Of a stretch of 46,214 nt of DNA, positions 24,874 through 33,664 are shown piece by piece. Within the stretch, counting starts at the first letter, position 1; each line of letters opens with the position of its first letter. Under the pieces are notes generated by a model. The model was not told the origin of the DNA, ran no database searches, and saw only the letters and a program-made list of their open reading frames with translations. This DNA comes from Snodgrassella alvi_G (GTDB lineage Bacteria > Pseudomonadota > Gammaproteobacteria > Burkholderiales > Neisseriaceae), in NCBI GenBank assembly GCA_946478525.1, contig CAMLCH010000016.1, forward strand, positions 1 to 46,214. The letters are read 5' to 3'. The translations under genes were made by a program, and so were the position numbers.

Positions 24874-26394
24874 TTAGTCTTGAACTTCACGTACTACATC
24901 AATGATTGAACCATCACGATAATGAACGATACCAACAATTTTATCTTTAAATTTGATGGGTTCTGGTTCTGTAGTTAAATCTATTGCACGCTGATAGAGC
25001 TCTTCGATGGTCAATACTGGCAGACCAGCATCTTTCAATCGTTTTGCTACTTCTGGACGGCTTGGATTAACTGCGATACCGTGATCTGTTACCAATACGT
25101 CGATGCTTTCGCCCGGAGTAACAATGGTCGTAACTTTAGAAATTACGGTCGGAATACGGCTGCGAATCAATGGTGCAACAATGATTGACAGGTTAGCGCC
25201 TGCGGCTGTATCACAGTGACCACCTGATGCTCCGCGCATTACACCATCTGAACCAGTCAGAACATTAACATTAAAGTTAAGGTCAATTTCCAGTGCACTT
25301 AGAATAACGATATCTAAATGATCACAGGCAGCAGCCTTGGCAGCTGGATTGGCGTAATAGTTAGTGGAAATTTCAAAATGATTCGGATTTTCACCCAAAG
25401 AAATACCTGCTGCATTATCAAAGCTTTGAGTATCCAGTAATACTTTGATCAGACCTTTTTGGTGTAGATCAACAATGCTTTGAGTAATACCACCTAAGGC
25501 GAAGCCGGCAGTGATATTTTTAGCCCGCATTTTGTCTTCCAAAAAGCGAGTACATGCTGTAGCAGCAGCACCGGAACCAGTCTGAATAGAGAAGCCATCT
25601 TCAAAGTATCCAGAATGTTCAATGACTTCAGCAGCGTAACGAGCGATCATGAGTTCACGCGGATTGCTGGTAATACGTACTGCACCAACGCTGATTTTAG
25701 TAGGATCACCCACCTGATCTACTTTAACAATGTAATCTACCTGATCCTGACGAATGCTGGCCGGATGATTTGGATAAGCAACAATATCTTCAGCCAGTAA
25801 AACTACTTTTTTAGCGTATTGTGCATCTACCATGGCATAGCCAAGAGAACCACAGCGAGATTTGCCGGTTACACTGTTAGCGTTACCAAATTCATCTGCT
25901 GTTGATACGGCTAAAAAGCTCACGTCTAGATTGATTACACCATCCTGAATGAGTTTAACGCGTCCGCCATGAGAGTGAATGTGAACTGGATTATCCATCA
26001 AACCGTGTGAAATGGCATCAGCTAGTTTACCACGCATACCAGATGTATAAATCTGAGTGATTACGCCTGATTTGATATATTCAATCAGTTTTTCATTACA
26101 AGACAGTAATGAGCTGGAAGCCAGAGTCAGGTTTTTGAAACCCATTTTGGCTAATATTCCAACGACCAGATTGATAATTTTATCGCCTTCACGAAATGCA
26201 TGATGAAAGCCGATGGTCATGCCATCTTTTAACCCAACTTTTTTAATGGCGTCTTCAATACTTTCACATATTTTACGCTGATATTTAAGTTCTGTATCAG
26301 CCAAATAAGGCGTGGTTGTATTGGCACCGCTGAAAGCAGTTAGCCCGGAAATTTGCGGATATTGTTCTGCAATGGAATCGATTATTTTAGTCAT
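24874..26394 (-). CDS. citF: Citrate lyase alpha subunit (citrate:acyl-carrier transferase)
   Basis: Exchanges acetyl on the CitD thioester for citrate. Starting at ATG 26394 (MTKIIDSIAEQYPQ), with GAGCAG upstream, it is 506 residues, close to E. coli CitF. A reading start at 26478 would put 28 unrelated residues inside citE and is rejected. Typical CitF stretches are TIGFHHAFREGD, IHSHGGRVKLIQDG, IQTGSGAAATACTRFLEDKM, GSDGVMRGASGGHCDTAAGA and VTDHGIAVNP. It is of the CoA-transferase superfamily. It follows citE with a 13-base gap. Confidence 0.97.
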   Translation of the reverse strand: MTKIIDSIAEQYPQISGLTAFSGANTTTPYLADTELKYQRKICESIEDAIKKVGLKDGMTIGFHHAFREGDKIINLVVGILAKMGFKNLTLASSSLLSCNEKLIEYIKSGVITQIYTSGMRGKLADAISHGLMDNPVHIHSHGGRVKLIQDGVINLDVSFLAVSTADEFGNANSVTGKSRCGSLGYAMVDAQYAKKVVLLAEDIVAYPNHPASIRQDQVDYIVKVDQVGDPTKISVGAVRITSNPRELMIARYAAEVIEHSGYFEDGFSIQTGSGAAATACTRFLEDKMRAKNITAGFALGGITQSIVDLHQKGLIKVLLDTQSFDNAAGISLGENPNHFEISTNYYANPAAKAAACDHLDIVILSALEIDLNFNVNVLTGSDGVMRGASGGHCDTAAGANLSIIVAPLIRSRIPTVISKVTTIVTPGESIDVLVTDHGIAVNPSRPEVAKRLKDAGLPVLTIEELYQRAIDLTTEPEPIKFKDKIVGIVHYRDGSIIDVVREVQD

Positions 26395-26407
26395 AGCTGC
26401 TCTGATA

Positions 26408-27289
26408 TTAATGTAAAAGATTATATTGGCTTGCCATTTCCAAAACCATTCTGGCTTGAGTGATGATAGGTGCATCAATCATTTTGCCATTTAAGGAAAC
26501 AACACCCAGACCCTGCTGTTCAGCTTCTTCCGCTGCCTGAATAACTGCTTTGGCATTAGAGATTTCTTTAGCAGTAGGAGCATATACTTTATTTAATAAT
26601 TCAATCTGACGCGGATTGATCAGGGATTTGCCATCAAAACCTAATTGTTTAGATTTAGTTGCTTCCTGAATAAAGCCTTCGTCATTATTTACATCACCAA
26701 ATACCACGTCGTAAGCCTGAATTTTAGCAACGCGGGCAGCATGTAATACCATGCAACGAGCATAAAATAATTCAGTACCATCACCACGGGCACTGCGCAT
26801 ATCCACCAGATAGTCAAATGCAGCCAAAGCAATACCAACCATACGTGGGCTGGATTGAGCAATTGCCTGAGCATTCACTACCCCCTGGGCAGATTCAATG
26901 GCAGCAATAATTTTAGTAGATCCAACCGGGCGAACACCTGTTTGTTCAATTGATTCGATCAATTTTTCCAATTCTTGGACATTTTCAGGTGTATGCGTCA
27001 TTGGTAAACGAACCACATCCACACCTGCACGTACTACTGCTTCGACGTCATCTTTGAAAAAAGGTGTATCAATAGCATTGACACGCACTACTGTTTCAAT
27101 GCCATACCGTTTGTAAACCCCCATTTTTAAGGTCTGGGCAACGAGCAGACGAGCACTGTCTTTTTCAGAAACTGCTACTGCGTCTTCCAGATCAAACATA
27201 ACTGAATCCGGACGGTAAACGAATGCAGTTGATAACATTGCTGCATTAGCGCCCGGTAAAAATAGCATACTGCGACGAACTTTACTCAT
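26408..27289 (-). CDS. citE: Citrate lyase beta subunit (citryl lyase)
   Basis: Cleaves citryl-ACP to oxaloacetate and acetyl-ACP. From ATG 27289 it is 293 residues; this start overlaps the citD stop by 4 bases (ATGA) and is preferred over 27367, which lies inside citD. It is a HpcH/HpaI-fold enzyme: RRSMLFLPGANAAM at the N-terminus, metal/substrate motif FDLEDAV (about residues 33-39), VRVNAIDTPFF, AAIESAQGVVNA and ALAAFDYLVDM. The tight coupling with citD fits a fixed subunit ratio. Confidence 0.97.
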   Translation of the reverse strand: MSKVRRSMLFLPGANAAMLSTAFVYRPDSVMFDLEDAVAVSEKDSARLLVAQTLKMGVYKRYGIETVVRVNAIDTPFFKDDVEAVVRAGVDVVRLPMTHTPENVQELEKLIESIEQTGVRPVGSTKIIAAIESAQGVVNAQAIAQSSPRMVGIALAAFDYLVDMRSARGDGTELFYARCMVLHAARVAKIQAYDVVFGDVNNDEGFIQEATKSKQLGFDGKSLINPRQIELLNKVYAPTAKEISNAKAVIQAAEEAEQQGLGVVSLNGKMIDAPIITQARMVLEMASQYNLLH

Positions 27290-27576
27290 AATACTTGACT
27301 CCAGTTCAGGGTCGGATTTTCTAATGATCGTTGTACTGCACTCTGTACGCGGGCTTTGATAATGCAATCTAGTGCGCCGCGATCTTCAATGATAAACAAA
27401 CCATCAGATACGCCCAGATCCTGTAGCGTCTGGTCTACAACATGTCTGATTTGATGGCCAAATTGTTTATGCACATCGCTGTTAATAACAATTTCTAACC
27501 CTTGATTGGGTTCCACTTTAACCAGCAAATCGCTGGATTCAAGCGTTCCCGACAGGGCAGGTTTTTCAATTTTCAT
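27286..27576 (-). CDS. citD: Citrate lyase acyl carrier protein (gamma subunit)
   Basis: Small carrier that holds the acyl group on a phosphoribosyl-dephospho-CoA arm. At 96 residues it has normal length. The attachment serine is Ser14 in GTLESSD, matching the E. coli GTLES site; INSDVHKQFG and DRGALDCIIKARV are also family-typical. The ribosome site GAGGT is 8 bases before the ATG. It starts 25 bases after citC and overlaps citE. Confidence 0.97.
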   Translation of the reverse strand: MKIEKPALSGTLESSDLLVKVEPNQGLEIVINSDVHKQFGHQIRHVVDQTLQDLGVSDGLFIIEDRGALDCIIKARVQSAVQRSLENPTLNWSQVL

Positions 27577-27601
27577 TTGTTTACCTCATATTAAAGGCTT
27601 G

Positions 27602-28636
27602 TTAAGAAATGCTGAAATCATTATTTTGAAGGTACGACCAGGTAGTAGGTGGTACCAGATTTTCAATTGCTGCATAGTTTTTTTCTGCTAAGAGTTTTCG
27701 CACTCTTGAAGCAGAAACAGCGTCCCCATCAATAACTAAACGTTCTAATTCGTGTACTGCAATAGGTGGAGCATTTGACGCAACTGGATTTTCTAACCAA
27801 TTATGCATAGCCTGATTGTAGGCAGATGTGATTACGCTATAAGGTTCAGTGCCCACAAAACGCTGAGTAATATTTAAGGTCGGTGCAAGATAGTTGCGGA
27901 ACATCAATAAATCTACAGCCAGATAAGCTTGTTCGATTTGCTGGGCTGATTTTAAGAAATAAGTAGGGAAAGTTGCCCGCGATATTAAATATTCAGATCC
28001 CAGAATTACCGATACGCGTGATAAATGCTGCACACCCTGACGCACTAAATCATAACGAACTTTTGTTGCAAATAAGGAAGCATCTTCGCTGACAACAAAA
28101 ATATACAGCCATGGAATTTGTTTTAATGCCTGTTCAACCAGATAAAGGTGACCACGGGTGAACGGATTGGCATTCATAACAATAGCACCAGCTTCGTTAT
28201 GCTGTTTCAACTTAGATAGCTGCTCGCAATAACGTTTGATACCCACAGGTGTATTTTCCATAAATACTAGTGTATCTGGAATGGTGACCAATGGATAAAA
28301 ACCACATTGACGAAAGAGAATTTCGTTATGTGGTTTCGTGTAAAGAAAGAGCTTGTTGTATCCTTGATTTGCGGCAAATTTTTGAATGCGTTCGCTTAAT
28401 TTAAGTGAAAGCTGACAGCCTTGATAGGCTGGCAGCATCGCTACACATTTAATTACATTGTGATCTAATCCTGCACAGGCTATAAGCTGATCATTATGCC
28501 GACCAACTAATAATGTTTGAATTTGTTTATCATATTCCAGATCAACCTGTGCTAATAGTTTTCTGGCTTCAGCAATAATTTCTGGTCTTTTTTCAGGATT
28601 GATAAATTCAAAAACAATTTCTGTGTCAGCGAACAT
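27602..28636 (-). CDS. citC: [Citrate (pro-3S)-lyase] ligase
   Basis: Activates citrate lyase by acetylating its prosthetic group with ATP and acetate. The 344-residue protein has an N-terminal GNAT-like domain (about residues 1-125, including LPAYQGCQLSLKLSERI and FRQCGFYPL) and a nucleotidyltransferase domain starting NANPFTRGHLYLVEQAL (from residue 155, with the HIGH-like R-G-H). The C-terminal segment GDAVSASRVRKLLAE corresponds to the ISxxxVR-type motif. It follows the FAH-family gene by 5 bases, which places that gene firmly in the cit operon. Confidence 0.96.
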   Translation of the reverse strand: MFADTEIVFEFINPEKRPEIIAEARKLLAQVDLEYDKQIQTLLVGRHNDQLIACAGLDHNVIKCVAMLPAYQGCQLSLKLSERIQKFAANQGYNKLFLYTKPHNEILFRQCGFYPLVTIPDTLVFMENTPVGIKRYCEQLSKLKQHNEAGAIVMNANPFTRGHLYLVEQALKQIPWLYIFVVSEDASLFATKVRYDLVRQGVQHLSRVSVILGSEYLISRATFPTYFLKSAQQIEQAYLAVDLLMFRNYLAPTLNITQRFVGTEPYSVITSAYNQAMHNWLENPVASNAPPIAVHELERLVIDGDAVSASRVRKLLAEKNYAAIENLVPPTTWSYLQNNDFSIS

Positions 28637-28641
28637 ATTGA

Positions 28642-29478
28642 TTACTCGTTGGCAATAGTATTGGTTAAATGACCAATGTTATCTATAATAACTTCAAGCT
28701 TATCACCAGCTTGCAAAAAGAGCGGTGGATTACGTTTTTTGCCCACACCGCCCGGCGAACCAGTAATAATGACATCACCAGGAGCCAGTGGCGTGAAAGT
28801 ACTGATGTATTCAATTATATTGGGTACTTTATACACCATATTGCCCAAAAAATCATGCTGAACGCGTTGATTATTTAAAATAGTTTGTATAGTCAATCCA
28901 TCCAGATCGGGCACTTCATCAATTGTGGTCAGGCAAGGACCAAAAGCACCGGTTTTAAGCCAGTTTTTTCCAGCAGTAAACCATTCGTATTGCCAGTCTC
29001 GAACGGAACCATCCATATAACAGCTATAACCGGCAATATATTGAAAAGCATCATCTGCTTTAACACGATAACATGGTTTACCGATGATAATGGCCAGTTC
29101 ACCTTCGTAATCGAATTGATTAGTATAGGCTGGTTTAATAACGTTTTGCAGATGACCTATTTGCGAGTCACTAAAACGGGTAAATAAAGTCATAGCATTT
29201 TCTGTGGCAGAAAATTCTTTCCGTTTCTCCTTATAATTCATGCCAACGCATAGAATCTTATTCGGATTGGGAATGACAGGTAAAAACTCAATTGAGTCAA
29301 AAGAAATTAATGAATCTGCCTGTATTTGACTAGCGCAAGTTAGTGCAGCTGAATCGTTAAGCAGAGATTTTAAATCTGGATATTTATTACCAAAACGCGC
29401 GCTGAGGTCAATGATACCTTCCTCAAGCATAACACCGTAACCAGGTTTACCAGCAGACAGGTAACTGGCTAATTTCAT
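28642..29478 (-). CDS. Fumarylacetoacetate hydrolase-family protein, candidate oxaloacetate decarboxylase
   Basis: A 278-residue FAH-superfamily protein. The C-terminal catalytic fold is complete: CVGMNY (77-82), DYEGELAIIIGK with metal ligands Glu125 and Glu127, GYSCYMDGSVRDWQ with the third ligand Asp156, and AGKNW with Lys171. The lid usually has N-Y-x-x-H-x-x-E; here Glu88 is kept but the His is Lys85, and the common Asn before Asp156 is Met. FAH proteins hydrolyse C-C bonds of beta-dicarbonyls, and some (FAHD1, Cg1458 of Corynebacterium) decarboxylate oxaloacetate. It sits between the citrate transporter and citC (5-base gap), so oxaloacetate, the product of citrate lyase, is an attractive substrate. 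Function is inferred; the missing His tempers it. Confidence 0.85.
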   Translation of the reverse strand: MKLASYLSAGKPGYGVMLEEGIIDLSARFGNKYPDLKSLLNDSAALTCASQIQADSLISFDSIEFLPVIPNPNKILCVGMNYKEKRKEFSATENAMTLFTRFSDSQIGHLQNVIKPAYTNQFDYEGELAIIIGKPCYRVKADDAFQYIAGYSCYMDGSVRDWQYEWFTAGKNWLKTGAFGPCLTTIDEVPDLDGLTIQTILNNQRVQHDFLGNMVYKVPNIIEYISTFTPLAPGDVIITGSPGGVGKKRNPPLFLQAGDKLEVIIDNIGHLTNTIANE

Positions 29479-29518
29479 ACGTACTCCTAGATAGATATAA
29501 TTTATATCATCTTTCCAT

Positions 29519-29550
29519 AACCTATTCCTTATGAAGTTAAGGAATAGGTT
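29519..29550 (-). repeat. Perfect hairpin between the citrate transporter and FAH genes
   Basis: AACCTATTCCTTA (29519-29531) and TAAGGAATAGGTT (29538-29550) form a perfect 13-bp stem with a 6-base loop. No T run follows on the minus strand (ATGGAAAG), so this is not a standard terminator; it may protect or separate the transporter part of the transcript. Confidence 0.7.
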
Positions 29551-29585
29551 AATTTTACTCTTAATTTGATGAGTAGATCAGTCAG

Positions 29586-30959
29586 TTAAGAGAGTGGATT
29601 GATATAAGACAAGAAATTTCCTAATATTAATAAAGACAGCGATACGTTGATTGCACCACCAATACGGGTAGCAATCTGAGCAAATGGCATTAATTCCATA
29701 CGCTCAGCAGCAGTCAGAATGGCTACATCGCCAGTTCCGCCCTGACCGCTTTGGCAACAAGAAATAACAGCAGTATCAATTGGGTACATGCCCATTTTCT
29801 TGCTGACAAAGAAACCTGTTGTCACTAGAGATATCACAGTTGATAAAATAACAATGATATTAATAAGCGTGAATGCATCAACGATTCTTTGCCATGGTGT
29901 AATGGCTACGCCAACAGCAAAAAGAATTGGATAGGTTACCGAAGTTTGGAAGAATTTATAAACAACTTGTGAGCCACTCAATACTTTAGGAGATACTGCG
30001 GAAGTCAGTTTGACTAAAATTGCTGCAAACAACATTCCAATGGGGGCAGGTAAACCAATCAATTTGTGCAATATCATACCCACCATATATAACATCGTAG
30101 CGAGTAAAACACCGCTGGCAAAGGTTGTCACGTCATTAGTAGACTCAATTTTAGCATGTAAAGATAGGCTATCGTCTTCACCTGAGGGTAATATTTTTCC
30201 ATTACCGGTTAAATGCGGATATTTTTTTCCGAGACGGTTAAGTACGCCCGCACAGAGAATACCTGTTAAACCACCCAGCATAACAATAGGCAATACTTGA
30301 CCTAATGCATCACCCTGCTGAATACCCAGTATTGAAGCATAACCCATTGATAGCGGAATTGCGCCTTCACCCACACCACCGGCCATGATAGGCAATACTA
30401 AGAAAAAGAAAGTGTGTGATGGAGATAAACCCAATAAGGTACCAACAACTACACCAGTTATCATGCCAACAATTTCACCGCATAACATGGGTCCAAATAT
30501 TTTTAAAAAGCCTTTTATTAAAGTGGAGCGATCCATACTCATAATACTGCCGACAATAATGCAGCATATATATAGATAAAGAATATGCGTACTTTTATAA
30601 AATGTAGTGGTTGCGGTTACAATTGGTTCTGGTAGAAGTTTGTAATGTACCAATGCAGAAGGAATGAATGTAGCACAAATGGCTGCTGCGCCCATTTTCC
30701 CCAGAATGGGAATACGTTTGCCAAATTCACCACAAAAAAAACCGAAAAAGGCGCAAGTAACCACCATTACGACAATATCCGAAGGCAATTTGTCGGTCAG
30801 GAAAACCTCAGTAAATATCAGCAATCCGGCAAATATAAAAAAGGGTAGTGGGATAATACCGATTTTGTAATTATCCAGTATTCGCCACCAGCCGGTAGGC
30901 CAGAAACTGGTATTTTGCTCTAGAATGGGCTTATCTGAAGTTTTGTTGGATGGATCCAT
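29586..30959 (-). CDS. 2-hydroxycarboxylate transporter (CitS/CitP family), citrate importer
   Basis: Inner-membrane carrier of 457 residues from ATG 30959, which has GGGAG upstream; a TTG 36 bases earlier is unlikely. It shows the two re-entrant-loop signatures of the 2HCT family, GGVGEGAIPLSM in the first domain and GQGGTGDVAIL in the second, followed by the conserved arginine in QIATRIGGAINV that binds the substrate carboxylate in CitS. The family includes Na+-citrate symporters (CitS), citrate/lactate exchangers (CitP) and malate carriers (MaeN). The operon with citrate lyase indicates citrate; whether it is Na+-coupled or an exchanger cannot be read from the sequence by eye. Confidence 0.95.
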   Translation of the reverse strand: MDPSNKTSDKPILEQNTSFWPTGWWRILDNYKIGIIPLPFFIFAGLLIFTEVFLTDKLPSDIVVMVVTCAFFGFFCGEFGKRIPILGKMGAAAICATFIPSALVHYKLLPEPIVTATTTFYKSTHILYLYICCIIVGSIMSMDRSTLIKGFLKIFGPMLCGEIVGMITGVVVGTLLGLSPSHTFFFLVLPIMAGGVGEGAIPLSMGYASILGIQQGDALGQVLPIVMLGGLTGILCAGVLNRLGKKYPHLTGNGKILPSGEDDSLSLHAKIESTNDVTTFASGVLLATMLYMVGMILHKLIGLPAPIGMLFAAILVKLTSAVSPKVLSGSQVVYKFFQTSVTYPILFAVGVAITPWQRIVDAFTLINIIVILSTVISLVTTGFFVSKKMGMYPIDTAVISCCQSGQGGTGDVAILTAAERMELMPFAQIATRIGGAINVSLSLLILGNFLSYINPLS

Positions 30960-31420
30960 AATACTTTTCTCCCGTTTAATAAAAAAATTAAACAAAATTG
31001 AAAAAGTTAACTACATGATTAACCAAAGCACAGTTAGCCGGCCGTGCTGACGATACCAAGGTTGTCAGGCAGCAAGAAAAACACTTATTTTTTAAAGCTA
31101 TGAATGTTCCCAATTGAAAACGGCGAATTCTAACACTGCAATTCGTCACAATTTGTTCAAATTAGTCACTTAAATAAGTTTTAACGAAAAAAAATTTCAA
31201 TATGACGTTGTATTTCTCTATTCTCATTGCAGCTATGTTTCGGATTTAAAAGTAATATGATATTTAAATAATTGAAATTATACAAAATACGAAAATTCAA
31301 ATGCATAAATGTAAGATTATTTAATTATCTGATAAACCAATAGTTTTATTATTATATAAATTAACTGATAATAAGATTTCTTTCAATTAAATTTACTTTT
31401 AAATTTTATAAAAAAGCTAT
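30960..31420. other. Promoter-bearing spacer between citG and the citrate transporter
   Basis: A 460-base gap before the transporter with no ORF. Its first 100 bases nearest the transporter are less AT-rich than the rest. It likely contains the main promoter of the transporter-to-citX operon. No CitB, FNR or CRP-type site was recognised with confidence. Confidence 0.5.
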
Positions 31421-32329
31421 TTAATCAGGAAAATGGGCTAAAAACCATGTGACAGCTATTAAGTCTGCACTACCGCCGGGGCTTAATCTTTTGCTATTCA
31501 TTAGTTGATCAAAAATAATTAATTCTTCTATACCATTAGCTGTCAGCACACCACCTTTTTGTAATAGTAATTTGCTTTGATTTTGTACCCAGCTTAACCC
31601 TTCCAGTCCTCCTCGATGGACAATATTGGTGTCAGGATTATATGCCATTAGCATTAATAAAGTTTGTAATAAACTTTTGGTTTCTGTATGCCCTTGAGAA
31701 AGATTTTGCCGATAACAAGGTAAAGCTTTTTCCCGAACTATGCGATAACCACTTTCAGCCTCTCCACGGGCACCTGTCAGCTGAAATTGGTTGAACAACC
31801 TTTCTCCTGCAGTGGCAGCTTTATTGTTGTGAAGATCCTGTGCTACTAACCCCTGACATAAAGCAGCAACAATATCGGTAATGGAAGTGACTGAAATTTT
31901 TTTTGTTTGTTTTTCCAGTCTTCCAATAGCAGCCAGCAATAATAAAAATGCAAAAATAGCACCTTTATGTGTATTGATTCCTTGGGTAGCCTGAAACATT
32001 TTTTGTTCTGCAGCTTGTCCGATCAAACGAAGTTCGGCAAAGAATGGTTTATCAGACAGATTATGATTATTCTGACCAAATTGATAACTATGCTGAAAAA
32101 AAGGTGTGATAGCTTCAATACTGGCTAAAAATGTGTTGATATCCATATCATGATGTGCGCCAGTATTGGCCTGATCAACTAAACCGGGCTTTGGAGTAAG
32201 ATATATTTCTGTTAATAATGCTTGTTGTGCTAGTTTAGGGATTGGAATAATTTGCGATTGTGAAGCAGGGGAAGAATTGTGCAAAGAAGTTGTCATTTTA
32301 TCAATATTGGCCACTTGAGTAGGGTGCAT
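31421..32329 (-). CDS. citG: Triphosphoribosyl-dephospho-CoA synthase
   Basis: Makes the precursor of the citrate lyase prosthetic group from dephospho-CoA and ATP. The 302-residue protein has the CitG signatures EIYLTPKPGLVDQANTGAHH (about residues 41-60), GINTHKGAIFAFLLLLAA, and GGLEGLSWVQNQ, with a Gly-Gly-Ser segment near the C-terminus. ATG at 32296 is an alternative start; neither has a good ribosome site. It is the upstream-most gene of the cluster, 461 bases before the transporter, so it probably has its own promoter. Confidence 0.93.
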   Translation of the reverse strand: MHPTQVANIDKMTTSLHNSSPASQSQIIPIPKLAQQALLTEIYLTPKPGLVDQANTGAHHDMDINTFLASIEAITPFFQHSYQFGQNNHNLSDKPFFAELRLIGQAAEQKMFQATQGINTHKGAIFAFLLLLAAIGRLEKQTKKISVTSITDIVAALCQGLVAQDLHNNKAATAGERLFNQFQLTGARGEAESGYRIVREKALPCYRQNLSQGHTETKSLLQTLLMLMAYNPDTNIVHRGGLEGLSWVQNQSKLLLQKGGVLTANGIEELIIFDQLMNSKRLSPGGSADLIAVTWFLAHFPD

Positions 32330-32580
32330 TATAAAATAAAATACTTAGTTCAGCTGAATATGCATTCTGTACCTACATGAAAAATCCTGATTAATTTCTA
32401 TAAAACATTTTGTAAGATTATTTTTTTATCAAATTTGTTGAACACTATACAAAATGTATTTCCAAATGATACAAGAGTTTGGTTACTACCAGTGTCAATG
32501 ACATTAACAAAAGTCTTTTAAATCAGAAGCCATCATTAATATTATTTTTATTTGATAGGTATCCTTAGTTTGTATTTTGA
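32330..32580. other. Spacer upstream of citG
   Basis: About 250 AT-rich bases with the presumed citG promoter; no distinct element was recognised. Confidence 0.4.
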
Positions 32581-32748
32581 AGAGTTAAAAATAGAAGTAT
32601 TTACGCTGGTCGTTCCGTATGGCCTTTTATCAATGATTTGCGCGACAACACTGCACTGGAATTAATCACACATGAAAAAGTCGTCACAGGCACAATAACA
32701 CAGAAGAGAGTTCTGTATTTGTGTAAATTTATTTTATGTAACAAATGA
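32581..32748 (+). pseudogene. Possible gene remnant, no start codon
   Basis: A 55-codon stretch after a stop at 32578 reads as protein-like sequence (AGRSVWPFINDLRDNTALEL, then ITHEKVVTGTITQKRVLY) and ends with TGA at 32746. It has no ATG, and its base composition is clearly less AT-rich than the flanks. I do not recognise the family. Best read as the tail of a lost gene next to the LprI-like gene, with which it shares the higher GC content. Confidence 0.3.
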
Positions 32749-32770
32749 TTATCTAAGGACTACAGGTACA

Positions 32771-33193
32771 TTAATTGGCATTAGCGGACGAAAGCGGGCA
32801 GCTTAGATCACCCTCTTCACACTGTAATAGAACAGAAAGAAACGTTTCCCGCTCGTTGGTTTTATCTGTCAGACATAGATTGTGTATCATTGGTCGACCG
32901 CTTCCATGTTCGTTACCGGAACTAAGTAGTTCACAATCAGCATCTCTCGATTCCATCCATGCCAGCTGGGCTTTTTTCAGCAGCTCACGTTGTGGAGACT
33001 CTGCCCGTTTCAGCACCGCCTGATATGTCTTGTTCAACTTCTGATTCGCTACAGCATACTGATCCGCGGTGCATTGATTCATTGCCATCTGGGGACCGGC
33101 ATTACCGCAATCATCGGCCAGTGCCAAGTCACTCATCACCAGTGTGATCATTGTTAGTAAGATATATTTCAACCTTTTATTCCCTAAAAACAT
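32771..33193 (-). CDS. LprI-like secreted protein (DUF1311)
   Basis: A small exported protein with a signal peptide (KYILLTMITLVMSDLALA, cleavage before DDCGN) and a mature LprI-type domain of about 110 residues. Domain features are the early Cys, MNQCTADQYAVANQKLNKTY, RAESPQRELLKKAQLAWMES and R-D-A-D-C, plus further Cys residues likely in disulfides. Members inhibit lysozyme or have unknown envelope roles. The start is uncertain: ATG 33193 gives 140 residues; TTG 33172 gives a more typical signal peptide and has AGGGA 9 bases upstream. A longer start at 33265 is unlikely. The gene is richer in GC than the surrounding spacers. Confidence 0.8.
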   Translation of the reverse strand: MFLGNKRLKYILLTMITLVMSDLALADDCGNAGPQMAMNQCTADQYAVANQKLNKTYQAVLKRAESPQRELLKKAQLAWMESRDADCELLSSGNEHGSGRPMIHNLCLTDKTNERETFLSVLLQCEEGDLSCPLSSANAN

Positions 33194-33664
33194 GTCATAA
33201 TATAATATAAACGGAGGTGTAGATGAAAGCGTTGTTAATGCTTTGCATTCATCATTATTTCTCACTACCAGTATTAGCTTTGCTAAATTTACCTAGTAGT
33301 AGAATGCGTTATAAAGATAATTAATTTTCGGCACTAATTAAGTGTTAATAATACATATAAGTAATGCCAGAAAGGAAAATATCTTTCGGCTGGGGCTTAG
33401 TACAATTAGATGTGTCGGTATTTATCGATCTGCTGTAATTGCTGATAAACTACGCCAATATTATAGAAGATACAATTTTAATGCTAAATTAAATTTCAGA
33501 CGATATAAAATATAACATTGGCATATTTATTGATATGTTTCTAAAATCAGAATTTTAATTCTGTAATAATGAACTGTTTCGAACAATCATTTGTTTCATA
33601 TAAATAACATCAATTAGTTTGTCTATTAATTTCTCGAATAAACATGGAAATTTAGAAAGAAGGT
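33194..33664. other. Gene-free spacer between hslR and the LprI-like gene
   Basis: About 470 AT-rich bases; no ORF, terminator or RNA gene recognised. Confidence 0.45.

Noticed and set aside
26395..26478. Upstream extension of citF, and likewise upstream extensions of citE (to 27367), scpA (to 37395), slt (to 41740), lpd (to 21871) and uspA (to 38114)
   Set aside because: The added residues lie inside neighbouring genes or spacers and match no family; better starts with ribosome sites exist inside.
32581..32748. Calling the start-less fragment a specific toxin or immunity gene
   Set aside because: The sequence is protein-like but too short and unrecognised; naming a function would be a guess.
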